From: Bolinopsis microptera
Lineage: Eukaryota; Ctenophora; Tentaculata; Lobata; Bolinopsidae
NCBI RefSeq assembly: GCF_026151205.1
Contig: NC_087080.1
Location: forward strand, 381,812 to 445,811
Reading direction: 5' to 3'
DNA length: 64,000 nucleotides
The notes under the pieces were generated by a model. The model did no database searches. It was not told the DNA's origin and saw only the letters and a program-made list of their open reading frames with translations. Made by a program: the position numbers and the translations under genes. This document shows, in pieces, positions 47,930 to 57,360 of the stretch (its first letter is position 1; each line of letters begins with the position of its first letter).

Positions 47930-49012
47930 CTGCCGTTCCCTGAGAGAAGGCAGTAAGTCCATTTTTCGAAATTTTGAGATATTGGTACCAAAATTTTCAG
48001 GAAAAGATTCTCTACAACTTAAGCTATGAATCACGTTATAAAAATACTGTTTTAGCTGTCACGAAAGGCAGTAAGTCACACAAAACTAGACAATTTAGCA
48101 CGTAATCCCAAAACCTTCCCTGAGAAAAGGCAGTAAGTCCATTTGTACAGCCTTCTCTGAGGGAACTTTTTCCATGAGGGAACTTTTTCCCTGAGAAAAG
48201 GCAGTAAGTCCAGATTTATTTGCAGTTTTTATAGTTTTTGGCCTATAACTCCCACAGTTTTAGTTATATCGAAATAATTTTTATGTGGTCGTAATCAGCT
48301 CAGCAAGCAAAAAATTTTGGTACTAATAATTCAAAATTTAAAAAAATATTATTTTCAAAATTTTTGAACCTGAACACAAGGGTCCCCCCTTGTGTGAATT
48401 ATTGAAACATTTTTTGAAAAATTTGGTGCTTTAAATATTGTATGTTCAAATATTTTTTTTCCAAATTAATTCGTCTGACCAAGCTGAATACGATGCTGTA
48501 AAAATTATTCCAAAATATTCGATATTTAAGGAGTTATAGGCATTTTGAGCGAGAAATTATCCATTTTTCGTCAATATTACACACTTGCAATGCACAGGAG
48601 GCCCACATAATTATATTGCAAGGATATGATCAAAAATATAAAAATGTTGTATTTTTTGTGTTGACTTTATCTGAGGAAAAATGGACTTACTGCCTTTCTA
48701 GAGAGGAATCGGTTGAAATCGATCCTGATAAAAGGCAGTAAGTCCGCAATTCCCTCAGAAAAGGCAGTAAGTCCAATGCGGATGGGAAAATAGTTCAGTT
48801 ATTCTGAAGAAAAATGGTTTTTATAGATCAGTGTTGGTGAATTTATGCTTTTAAGCATGTTTACGACATATGACAATAATTTATTTACACATAGATGTCA
48901 AAATTAACCCCGTTTATACGAATAAAATTACCTAAAAAACGACAAACACGTTTCTCCCATTTTCTCAAAATGACATAGATGTGACTTACTGCCTTTTCTC
49001 AGGGAACGGCAG
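47930..49012. mobile_element. Foldback/MITE-type DNA element, 1,083 bp
   Basis: The left end CTGCCGTTCCCTGAGAG plus AAGGCAGTAAGTC and the right end, read in reverse complement as CTGCCGTTCCCTGAGAA plus AAGGCAGTAAGTC, match except at one position over 30 bp. TACT flanks both ends. The motif GGCAGTAAGTC recurs inside in both orientations (about 48068, 48130, 48200, 48667, 48734, 48761). Segments around 48240-48310 and 48475-48545 are inverted homologues (shared CCTATAACTCC and AATAATTTTTA), with a perfect 9-bp-stem hairpin at 48374-48395. No transposase frame is present, so it is non-autonomous. The superfamily is unassigned. Confidence 0.85.
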
Positions 49013-49020
49013 TACTCTGA

Positions 49021-49264
49021 GTCCCTACTTCATACCCAGACTGTATGTACAGTCTGGTTACCTGGTTACCTGGTTACCTGGTTACCTGGTTACCTGGTTA
49101 CCTGGTTTCCTGGTTACCTGGTTACCTGGTTACCTGGTTACCTGGTTTCCTGGTTACCTGGTTTCCTGGTTACCTGGTTACCTGGTTACCTGGTTTCCTG
49201 GTTACCTGGTTACCTGGTTACCTGGGTCCCTACTTCATAACCAGACTGTATGTACAGTCTGGTT
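49021..49264. repeat. GGTTACCT array framed by 39-bp direct repeats with palindromes
   Basis: About 20 units of the 8-bp repeat GGTTACCT, some GGTTTCCT, occupy 49056-49224. A 39-bp sequence beginning GTCCCTACTTCATA flanks it at 49021-49059 and 49226-49264 with one mismatch. Each flank holds CAGACTGTATGTACAGTCTG (49037-49056 and 49242-49261), a 9-bp-stem palindrome. It starts 9 bp after the foldback element. Confidence 0.9.
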
Positions 49265-49502
49265 TCGCATGTTTCAATGTTGTTGTGTTTTAATGTTTAA
49301 TCATGCTAATCATACAGCTGTTAATTATACAATGTTGATTATACAGCTATTAATTATACAATGTTGATTATACAGTTTATTTATGTAGATTGAACTCAGT
49401 GGATTTAGTAGTATTTAGTACACTAGAATGTCTGTGTGTCCCGCAATAAGCCTGATGCTCAGACCCCGCAAAGTACCACAAGCAAAGACAGTGCGCTCAC
49501 GC

Positions 49503-49570
49503 CACGTGACATGACGTCACACCACGTGACATGACGTCACACCACGTGACTTCAGTTCCGTGGTATAAAA
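49503..49570 (+). promoter_or_regulatory. Candidate promoter: alternating E-box and CRE, then TATA
   Basis: CACGTG lies at 49503, 49523 and 49543, and TGACGTCA at 49512 and 49532. The five palindrome centres are exactly 10 bp apart, one site per helical turn. TATAAAA follows at 49564-49570. Known ligands of these motifs are bHLH-zipper factors (USF/MITF type) and CREB/ATF. The order upstream sites, TATA, ATG and splice donor is that of a real promoter. A transcript is not proven. Confidence 0.6.
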
Positions 49571-49619
49571 CGCACTAATTCTCTGCTTTATCTGACTTGT
49601 AACCAACTAAACAGCTGAT

Positions 49620-49674
49620 ATGTTCAGAGCTGGCTGTGTTGAGATAGGAATGCTTGCGGAGATGTCATATTATG
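49620..49674 (+). CDS. Candidate first coding exon (partial gene)
   Basis: The first ATG after the TATA box (50 nt after its end) opens 18 codons plus one base (MFRAGCVEIGMLAEMSYY) and ends at GTATGT, a good splice donor at 49675-49680. No domain is recognisable in so short a piece and no acceptor exon was identified downstream. The support is entirely positional. Alternatively the transcript is non-coding. Confidence 0.3.
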
Positions 49675-49718
49675 GTATGTTAACTTTATTACGGGCTTTA
49701 TTGGCTTTGTGCGACGCC

Positions 49719-49735
49719 ACAATGGTACCAGTAAC
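49719..49735. repeat. 17-bp inverted repeat, left copy
   Basis: ACAATGGTACCAGTAAC is a perfect inverted repeat of 50717-50733. The pair brackets the 41-bp CCAAT/E-box array. Confidence 0.7.
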
Positions 49736-49847
49736 GCTACCTCCTCCCCTTTTATTATTCAAATAGTTCAACTTTCATTCAATTATCCTGTAACATATTA
49801 CACTAATGACAAACTGTAACTTAGTAGATAATGATCTAGAGGCTTCA

Positions 49848-50670
49848 CCTGGGCGCCAACCAATCAGAGCCCAGTATCCACACCACGTGAAACAAACTAA
49901 CCAATCAGAGCCCAGTACTCACACCACGTGACACAAACTAACCAATCAGAACCCAGTATCCACACCACGTGACACAAACTAACCAATCAGAACCCAGTAT
50001 CCACACCACGTGACACAAACTTACCAATCAGAGCCCAGTATCCACACCACGTGACACAAACCAACCAATCAGAGCCCAGTATCCACACCACGTGACACAA
50101 ACCAACCAATCACAGCTCAGTATCCACACCACGTGACACAAACTAACCAATCAGAGCCCAGTATCCACACCACGTGACACAAACCAACCAATCAGAGCCC
50201 AGTATCCACACCACGTGACACAAACTAACCAATCAGAGCCCAGTATCCACACCACGTGACACAAACCAACCAATCAGAGCCCAGTATCCACATCACGTGA
50301 CACAAACCAACCAATCAGAGCCCAGTATCCACACCACGTGACACAAACCAGCCAATCACAGCTCAGTATCCACACCACGTGACACAAACCAACCAATCAG
50401 AGCCCAGTATCCACACCACGTGACACAAACCAACCAATCAGAGCCCAGTATCCACACCACGTGACACAAACCAACCAATCAGAGCCCAGTATCCACATCA
50501 CGTGACACAAACCAACCAATCAGAGCCCAGTATCCACACCACGTGACACAAACTAACCAATCAGAACCCAGTATCCACACCACGTGACACAAACTAACCA
50601 ATCAGAGCACAGTGTCCACACCACGTGACACAAACTAACCAATGAGAGCCCAGTATCCACACACGTAGTT
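49848..50670 (+). repeat. 41-bp CCAAT/E-box satellite, about 20 copies
   Basis: Each unit contains ACCAATCAGAGCCCAGTATC, then CACACCACGTGACACAAAC. It therefore joins a CCAAT box (CCAATCA) to an E-box (CACGTGAC) with fixed spacing of 24 bp from CCAAT to CACGTG. The CACGTG is changed (CATCACGTGA keeps it) or lost in very few copies, while the spacer varies more (AGCTC, AACCC). Smaller groups of the same unit lie at 50818-50916 (inverted), 51036-51158, 51444-51718 and 53575-53783. Confidence 0.96.
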
Positions 50671-50716
50671 ATGCTTGGTTAGCACAGCGAGACGGCGCGT
50701 GTTTTGAGATGAGGCT

Positions 50717-50733
50717 GTTACTGGTACCATTGT
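50717..50733. repeat. 17-bp inverted repeat, right copy
   Basis: GTTACTGGTACCATTGT is the reverse complement of 49719-49735. Confidence 0.7.
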
Positions 50734-50817
50734 CAGGATGTCAGGGAAATACCCATCTCAGCTTCTCTTCATCTGATATAACGTTAGTACAGAGCCTCAC
50801 CAAGGTGCACCGCTGAT

Positions 50818-50916
50818 ACTGTGCTCTGATTGGTTCGTTTGTGTCACGTGGTGTGAATACCGAGCTCTCATTGGTTGGTTTGTGTCACGTGGTGTGGACA
50901 CTGTGGTCTGATCCGT
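50818..50916 (-). repeat. CCAAT/E-box units, inverted orientation
   Basis: Two units in reverse complement (ATTGGTT with GTGTCACGTGGTGTG) face the main array at 49848-50670. With the 17-bp inverted repeat (49719-49735 and 50717-50733) they give the locus a partly palindromic layout. Confidence 0.85.
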
Positions 50917-51035
50917 TAATTATCACCACTACTAACTTTAATGACTTGTAATTCCTCCTTCAATAGGCTCATTATTTGCTTCTCAAAACTCAGAGGGTGG
51001 GGTATTTTAAACTTCCAAATCATTAGTCTTCCGTG

Positions 51036-51158
51036 ATCACACCACGTGACACAAACTAACCAATGAGAGCTCGGTATTCACACCACGTGACACAAACTAA
51101 CCAATCAGAGCACTGTATTCACACCATGTGACACAAACTAACCAATCAGAACACAGCA
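51036..51158 (+). repeat. CCAAT/E-box units, three direct copies
   Basis: Three units of the 41-bp family with CACACCACGTGACACAAAC. One E-box is changed to CATGTG. Confidence 0.85.
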
Positions 51159-51317
51159 TTAGTCTCCTCTGATATTTTACAGTTTACACTCTTTCTCAAG
51201 GGTTCTTATCTTATTTTCATTACGATAGCGGTGTTTATATATAGGTGTAATGATAATTGCTTATTGCTTATTGTTTAGTACAGCTATCCCAGAGTGATTG
51301 TATTTTCATGGTAGCTT

Positions 51318-51331
51318 GTTACCATAGTAAC
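51318..51331. promoter_or_regulatory. Single X-box-like palindrome
   Basis: GTTACCATAGTAAC, one base from a perfect palindrome, matches the RFX X-box consensus. It lies between two groups of CCAAT/E-box units. Confidence 0.4.
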
Positions 51332-51443
51332 GTCTTGGTATTGTATTCTATATACCGATCACCCAGACAATAAACACTGCCAGTACTAAAGACGCGACAT
51401 TGTTTAAAAGCTGATCCAGTCCGGACCACATTTACCACGCTTA

Positions 51444-51718
51444 GTGTTTCCTACCAATCAGGGCACATTATTCATATCACGTGACACAGACTAACCAATC
51501 AGGACACATTATTCATATCACGTGACACAGACTAACCAATCAGGACACATTATTCATATCACGTGACACAAACTAACCGATCAGGACACAGTATTTATGT
51601 CACGTGACACAAACTAACCAATCAGGGCACAGTATTCATATCACGCGACACAAACTAACCAATCAGAGCACAGTATTCATATCACGTGACACAAACCAAC
51701 CAATCAGGGCACATTATT
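51444..51718 (+). repeat. CCAAT/E-box units left of the LINE insertion
   Basis: Six to seven units of a variant subfamily (ATTCATATCACGTGACACA with ACCAATCAGGGCAC). The last is cut at ACATTATT where the retrotransposon begins. Confidence 0.9.
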
Positions 51719-53316
51719 TTAAGATATACATCAGAGATCTTTCCCCTCGACTAGAATATGATAACTGTCCAAAACTAATGAACCAACTTATCAGTCACTT
51801 ACTATGGGCAGATGATCTGATACTCTTGGCACTCGACCCCAAAACCCTCCAAAAGCAACTCGATGCTTTGAACAATTTCTGCTTGGAATGGGGCGTCGAA
51901 ATTAATGCAGATAAAACTAAACTCATGAAATTTAATGCCCGTTTTGACAATTATCAGCCGGTTCCCCTCAAAATTGGTAATCACTTGTTAGAAGAAGTCG
52001 AATCATACTGTTATCTAGGAATCGAAATACACAAATCCGGCTCATTCACAAATGCCCGAACTGAGCTCAAAAAGAAAGCCATGCGTGCACTTTATGGCAT
52101 GAAAAGCTCAGTAAACAAATCCAAATTATCATTCCGCTCTCTAACAACACTCTTTGATGGTCTTATTAAACCTATCGTTCTTTACGGAGCGCCTATTTAC
52201 ACACCTAATATGGCTATCATAAAACACATCTCAAAACAAGTCGATCTTAATATGGATCCCGACACAAAAACAAAATTTCACACTAGTATCCTCAAGAAAA
52301 TTAGCCTTCTGAACAGCGAAAAAGTTCACCTTCACTTTCTTAAATGGTCACTGGGTGTAAACCGTAAAGCCAGCAACGCAGGCGTCTGGGGTGAGTCAGG
52401 CCGCTACCCATTGATCTATGAATGCATTAACCTTACTCTCAAATATAGCCAACGCTTGAAAAATCTCAAAGATAACTCCCTTGTCTCATTAGCCTTCAAG
52501 GAACAGATGAACATGAAATTGGACTGGTACAGAGGTCTGGAGCCTGTCCTCGCGCTAGACCCATGTTTCTCTACCGATCATGTCACAGCCTACCGCACAC
52601 TCAAAAACAATCACTCCAAGTTAATTTCTGAAAGAAACCCGAATATCGCAAAACCACCAAAAGAGGACTTTCTTATTCACAACGGTTTCAAGAAACGAAT
52701 TCCTCCGCAATCAACACAACCCATCGGGAGTAAAATATTCACACCCCACGTCATTACTAAAAGTTTGAAATGTAGCTTTAGAGAATATTGGGGGTCCTGT
52801 ATCAACACTTCTCGGAAATTAGAATTTTATCGTGACCTAAAATCCAAATTCAACAAAGAATATTACCTAGACAGTGTCATTAAATATGCCGACCGTGCTA
52901 ATATCACAAGACTACGGATCAGTGCACATCGACTCGAAATTGAACTTGGCCGATATAATCAAACTCCTCGCGACGAGCGAATATGCTCTTGGTGCAATAT
53001 AGTCTTAGGTTCTGGTATTATTGAGAGTGAAGATCACTTCCTTAACCATTGTGATCTTAACGCCGCATCGAGGCGAAAAGTCCTAGACAAGATCCAGTCA
53101 ATCATATCAAATCCAAACAAACCATCTGCGACATCTTATCCTGTTCACGCTGTCATCCCTGGATCAAACGTTCTCAAACTCATCAGCAACAACAGTGAAA
53201 TCATTGAATTAATCACGAACGAAAGTCAAGTCCACCTCACGAGAGTCGTTGCTAGATTTGCCACTACGTGTTTTAACAACCGCAAGAAATTCGTCGACTC
53301 TCTGGCCAGTACATGA
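51718..53316 (+). CDS. LINE reverse transcriptase C-terminal half (about 532 codons)
   Basis: The frame begins inside the RT domain. LLWADD at 51799-51816 is motif C with W in place of the usual Y/F before ADD. INADKTKLM, VESYCYLGIEI and IVLYGAPIY downstream are typical thumb-region blocks of LINE RTs. Near the C terminus CSWC with DHFLNHC forms a CCHC-like zinc knuckle. Motifs A and B are lost with the 5' end, so the product cannot be active. The frame is intact to a TGA at 53314-53316. The open frame extends upstream to 51604, but that part is translated satellite. Confidence 0.85.
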   Translation, partial: FKIYIRDLSPRLEYDNCPKLMNQLISHLLWADDLILLALDPKTLQKQLDALNNFCLEWGVEINADKTKLMKFNARFDNYQPVPLKIGNHLLEEVESYCYLGIEIHKSGSFTNARTELKKKAMRALYGMKSSVNKSKLSFRSLTTLFDGLIKPIVLYGAPIYTPNMAIIKHISKQVDLNMDPDTKTKFHTSILKKISLLNSEKVHLHFLKWSLGVNRKASNAGVWGESGRYPLIYECINLTLKYSQRLKNLKDNSLVSLAFKEQMNMKLDWYRGLEPVLALDPCFSTDHVTAYRTLKNNHSKLISERNPNIAKPPKEDFLIHNGFKKRIPPQSTQPIGSKIFTPHVITKSLKCSFREYWGSCINTSRKLEFYRDLKSKFNKEYYLDSVIKYADRANITRLRISAHRLEIELGRYNQTPRDERICSWCNIVLGSGIIESEDHFLNHCDLNAASRRKVLDKIQSIISNPNKPSATSYPVHAVIPGSNVLKLISNNSEIIELITNESQVHLTRVVARFATTCFNNRKKFVDSLAST

Positions 53317-53574
53317 ATATTAAACATCACTGTACCAGCGCTGTTTCTTTTCGCGCAATGATGAGTGCAGAGTGACCTGGCTCAAGCATTACAGCATTAC
53401 CAAGGCGACTGTAAACAAAATATTTATTGTCAAAATCTTTATTTTTCACTTTGGTTTAAATTATATAATATAATAAATTTAAATCATATGATATTGTTAT
53501 TATCTTAACAGTTACTATTGTAACTAAAGATTTTAAATTTGTATTCCTTGTATTCCTTGTATTCCTTGTATTCC
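51719..53574 (+). mobile_element. 5'-truncated non-LTR retrotransposon inserted in the CCAAT/E-box array
   Basis: Array sequence stops at ACATTATT (51718) and resumes with ATCACGTGACAC at 53575. The uninterrupted array reads ACATTATTCATATCACGTG, so the empty site can be inferred. The element ends in four copies of a 9-bp TTGTATTCC tail (about 53539-53574), as in several LINE groups that end in short tandem repeats rather than poly(A). No clear target duplication is seen. The 5' end is missing, as expected of incomplete reverse transcription. Confidence 0.85.
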
Positions 53575-53783
53575 TATCACGTGACACAAACCAACAAATC
53601 AGGGCACTGTATTCATATCACGTGACACAAACCAACCAATCAGAGCCCAGTATTCACACCACGTGACACAAACCAACCAATCAGGGCACATTATTCATAT
53701 CACGTGACACAAACTAACCGATCAGGACACAGTATTTATGTCACGTGACACAAACTAACCGATCAGGACACAGTATTTATGTC
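53575..53783 (+). repeat. CCAAT/E-box units right of the LINE insertion
   Basis: Five units continue the array split by the LINE. Motifs ATCACGTGACACAAAC and CCAATCAG are kept in most. One reads CAACAAATCAG, which destroys the CCAAT box. Confidence 0.9.
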
Positions 53784-54085
53784 ACTCATAGTGTTTCGAA
53801 AATTTCAACCCTGATCTGTCAGAACATTCCTCTTTGATAGTCGTCAATCGGGATTATGTATGTTTGCTATATTATGTGTTCTTATGTCTTTATGTGTTAT
53901 CCTATAGTTAAATAAGTATCCAATATTCGTCTTTCTTTTAACCCGCCGTGTGAGGTTATATATTTATAGTGATATTAGTTAACATGTTACTAGTGACACT
54001 CTCCCTGTCATTATTAATCTTACCTTTTACCCGCATAACTCCTTTACTTCGCATTTAATGCACATTTTTATTTAGTTCTTCTATC
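53784..54085. other. Unique spacer
   Basis: No gene or repeat is recognised. Confidence 0.45.
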
Positions 54086-55197
54086 AACTCTAGTAACCCT
54101 GGTAACCATGGTTCGTTAACATAGTGACTGTGGTACGTTACCCTAGTAACCATGGCACGTTACCCTAGTTACCATGGCACGTAACCCTAGTAACCATGGT
54201 ACGTTATTCTAGTTACCATGATACGTTATCCTAGTTACCATGGTTCGTTACCCTGGTAATCATGGTTCGTTACCCTGGTAACCATGATTTGTTCCCTGGT
54301 AACCATGGTTCGTTATCCTGGTAACCATGGTATGTCACCCTAGTAACCGTGTAACGTTGACCTAGTAACCGTGTAACGTTACCCTAGTAACCGTGTAACG
54401 TTAACCTAGTAACCGTGTAACGTTAACCTAGTAACCGTGTAACGTTAACCTAGTAACCGTGTAACGTTAACCTAGTAACCATGTAACGTTAACCTAGTAA
54501 TCGTGTAACGTTAACCTAGTAATCGTGTAACGTTAACCTATTTACCATGTTACGTTACCCTAATAACAGTGTAACGTTAACCTAGTAATCGTGTAACGTT
54601 AACCTAGTAACCGTGTAACGTTAACCTAGTAACCGTGTAACGTTACCCTAGTAACCGTGTAACGTTAACCTAGTAATCGTGTAACGTTAACCTATTTACC
54701 ATGTTACATTACCCTAGTAACCGTGTAACGTTAACCTAGTAATCGTGTAACGTTAACCTAGTAACCGTGTAACGTTAACTTAGTAACCGTGTAACGTTAC
54801 CCTAGTAACCGTGTAACGTTACTCTAGTAACCGTGTAACGTTAACCTAGTAACCGTGTAATGTTAACCTATTTACCATGTTACGTTACCCTAGTAACTGT
54901 GTAACGTTAACCTAATAACTGTGTAACGTTAACCTAGTAACCGTGTAACGTTAACCTAGTAACCGTGTAACGTTAACCTAGTAATCGTGTAACGTTAACC
55001 TAGTTACCATGTTACATTACCCTAGTAACCGTGTAACGTTAACCTAGTAATCGTGTAACGTTAACCTAGTAACCGTGTAACGTTAACTTAGTAACCGTGT
55101 AACGTTACCCTAGTAACCGTGTAACGTTACTCTAGTAACCGTGTAACGTTAACCTAGTAACCGTGTAATGTTAACCTATTTACCATGTTACGTTACT
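54086..55197. repeat. 22-bp satellite with 308-bp higher-order period
   Basis: About 50 units. The first dozen are GTTACCCTGGTAACCATGG-like; the rest read AACCTAGTAACCGTGTAACG plus TT. Marker units with TTACCATGTTAC at 54695 and 54871 recur at 55003 and 55179, each 308 bp (14 units) later. Half-sites GTTACC and GTAACC and the palindrome TAACGTTA are present throughout. Confidence 0.95.
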
Positions 55198-55545
55198 TAC
55201 CAGGTAACCACTAATGTTGTCTTGGTACATTAATTAAGTAAGGAGAGAAATGTAACTTTCTAAACTTACATTAAACTAAGCACTATTCCTAACAACTGTA
55301 TGTCTCACACGTGACAAAATATTGAGTTTAAATTGTTGTTAATCGTTAACTAAGTTTTACATTTATCCCAGTGCGACTCCTGCTGCAGGAATCCATATTA
55401 GATACATCAAGTAATATTAATTGCAAAATACTTAACAATTAAAGATACACGATACCCTATATCGGATTCTTGTTGTCTATAGTTTGTCTGTAGTCTATTA
55501 GGTAGCTGATAGTTTGTAGTAGTAGTTTGACTGGTTTGTCAGCAG
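55198..55545. other. Intergenic, no gene recognised
   Basis: CACGTGAC occurs near 55309. Otherwise AT-rich without clear features. Confidence 0.45.
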
Positions 55546-55765
55546 TAACATATTATCATAGTAGTAATATGTTATAGTAGTAACATGTTATAGTAGTAAC
55601 ATGTTATAGTAGTAATATATTATAGTAGTAATATGTTATAGTAGTAATATGTTATAATAGTAATATGTTATAGTAGTAATATATTATAGTAGTAACATAT
55701 TATAGTAGTAATATATTATAGTAGTAATATATTATAGTAGTAATATATTATAGTAGTAATATTAC
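55546..55765. repeat. 16-bp repeat (TAGTAGTAATATATTA)n
   Basis: About 14 units alternating ATATGTTA, ACATGTTA and ATATATTA. AT-rich, non-coding. Confidence 0.93.
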
Positions 55766-57020
55766 TAGTAGCGTTATAAGTGAATATTAGATAATCTATC
55801 TGATCCCCAGGCACATCAACTTTTCTGCTCTTTCCGCGTTATTTCAAAGTTCAAACACAAGGAAATATTTTAGATCTAAAATATAACTTCACTGCAGTTG
55901 GATTTTTACTGATCAGTGACTACGACACACTTGTGCGTGATCAATGGAACACTTTTCGTTTAGCGTACTATCAAATTAGCGTTGATATAGTGGTAACACT
56001 ACCATATAAGGTAGTGTTACTATGGTTACACATGTTGTGCTATGTGATATGTGAGCTGTAGTCTCAATGCCTTGCTCGTGTTCAAATTTTAGTTCCACGT
56101 GTTGTTACTATGGTTATAGGGATGGGAGGGTGTTGTTACTACTACGTTGCCGACTGCATTTGGATTGATCTAGATTCTAGGCAGGGGCCACCTTGGGCAC
56201 GTTTGTTTTGGCTTGTAAAGAATAACTAGTAGTCGCATATTATGTGGCTTTAATAAAAGTAGTGGTAGTAGTACTGCAGTGCAGCCTAAATAACAGTAGC
56301 ACCTGCAATTACCAAACTTTGTGAGTATTAAAACTGATACACTCGGCACCAATTAGAACTGTTTTAGCTTGTAGGCAATGTTATATAAACGTAATATATT
56401 TTTGGTTTATTCAGTTCTGCAGATAAATGGTGGGTCTCTTTAATGGTAGTTACCATGGTAACAGGGAGGAGAAGTAATATTATAGTTTATATAATAGTAG
56501 TATAATTCACATTAATTACTTTTCTGTCGTCAGGTCTGTGACCACACTTGTGGTACTCAATATAAAGCCCTGCGTCACTCTAGTAACTATGCTACGTAAC
56601 CATAGTAACCCTAGTAAATATGGTAAGTAACCCTAGTTACAGTAACTATGGTACGTGACCATAGTTACCCTAGTAACTATGGTACGTGACCATAGTAACT
56701 GTGGTACGTTACCCAAGTTGTAACTGGTGTATAGTAAAACGTTAGTTTTTGTAAAATTGCCGAAACCCCTGCCTCGCAACGAAGCGTTAAGATTGGTACT
56801 AATACTAGTATATACTAGTATACTACTCTACTAGTATTGCTACGACTTCTGCAAATTTAATGGAATAAGGTTGTTAAAAAGTTTTAAATCTATTACACTG
56901 TTAAAATATGTAGTAGTTACTACCGCATTTATCTAGTGTAATACTACTGGTAATGTAAACTATGTCATCTGTGTTGAAGTATAATTTTACGTCCTATGTT
57001 TTCTCTCCACAGTAACTAAT
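55766..57020. other. Intergenic with X-box sites
   Basis: A perfect 14-bp palindrome GTTACCATGGTAAC lies at 56449-56462. GTAACTATGGTACGTGACC units repeat two to three times at 56585-56710, and GTTACTATGGTTAC occurs near 56018 and 56105. No gene is recognised; frames are 60 codons or less. Confidence 0.5.
56449..56462. promoter_or_regulatory. Perfect X-box palindrome
   Basis: GTTACCATGGTAAC is the exact inverted-repeat form of the RFX binding consensus, here as a single copy outside arrays. Confidence 0.45.
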
Positions 57021-57360
57021 TATTAGTACGGGGGGGGGGGGGGGGGGGGGTTAATTATTAGTGCGGGGGGGGGGGGGGGGGAGGGGGTTAATTATTAGTA
57101 CGGGGGGGGGGGGTAATTATTAGTACGGGGGGGGGGGGGGGGACGGGGACGGGGGGGGGGAGGTGGGGGGTAATTATTAGTACGGGGGGGGGGGGGGGGG
57201 GGTTAATTATTAGTGCGGGGGGGGGGGGGGGGGAGGGGGTTAATTATTAGTACGGGGGGGGGGGGTAATTATTAGTACGGGGGGGGGGGGGGGACGGGGA
57301 CGGGGGGGGGGAGGTGGGGGGTAATTATTAGTACGGGGGGGGGGGGGGGGGGGTAATTAT
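57021..57360. repeat. G-run repeat with 152-bp higher-order period
   Basis: TTAATTATTAGTACG is followed by G-runs of 10-20. A block including AGTGCG, GAGGGGG, GACGGGGACG and GAGGTGGGGGG occurs twice, the AGTGCG marker at 57060 and 57212. Strong G-quadruplex potential on the plus strand. Run lengths may be assembly-dependent. Confidence 0.9.

Noticed and set aside
51604-51717. N-terminal 38 codons of the long reverse transcriptase frame
   Set aside because: They translate CCAAT/E-box satellite units upstream of the insertion junction and are not part of the retrotransposon protein.
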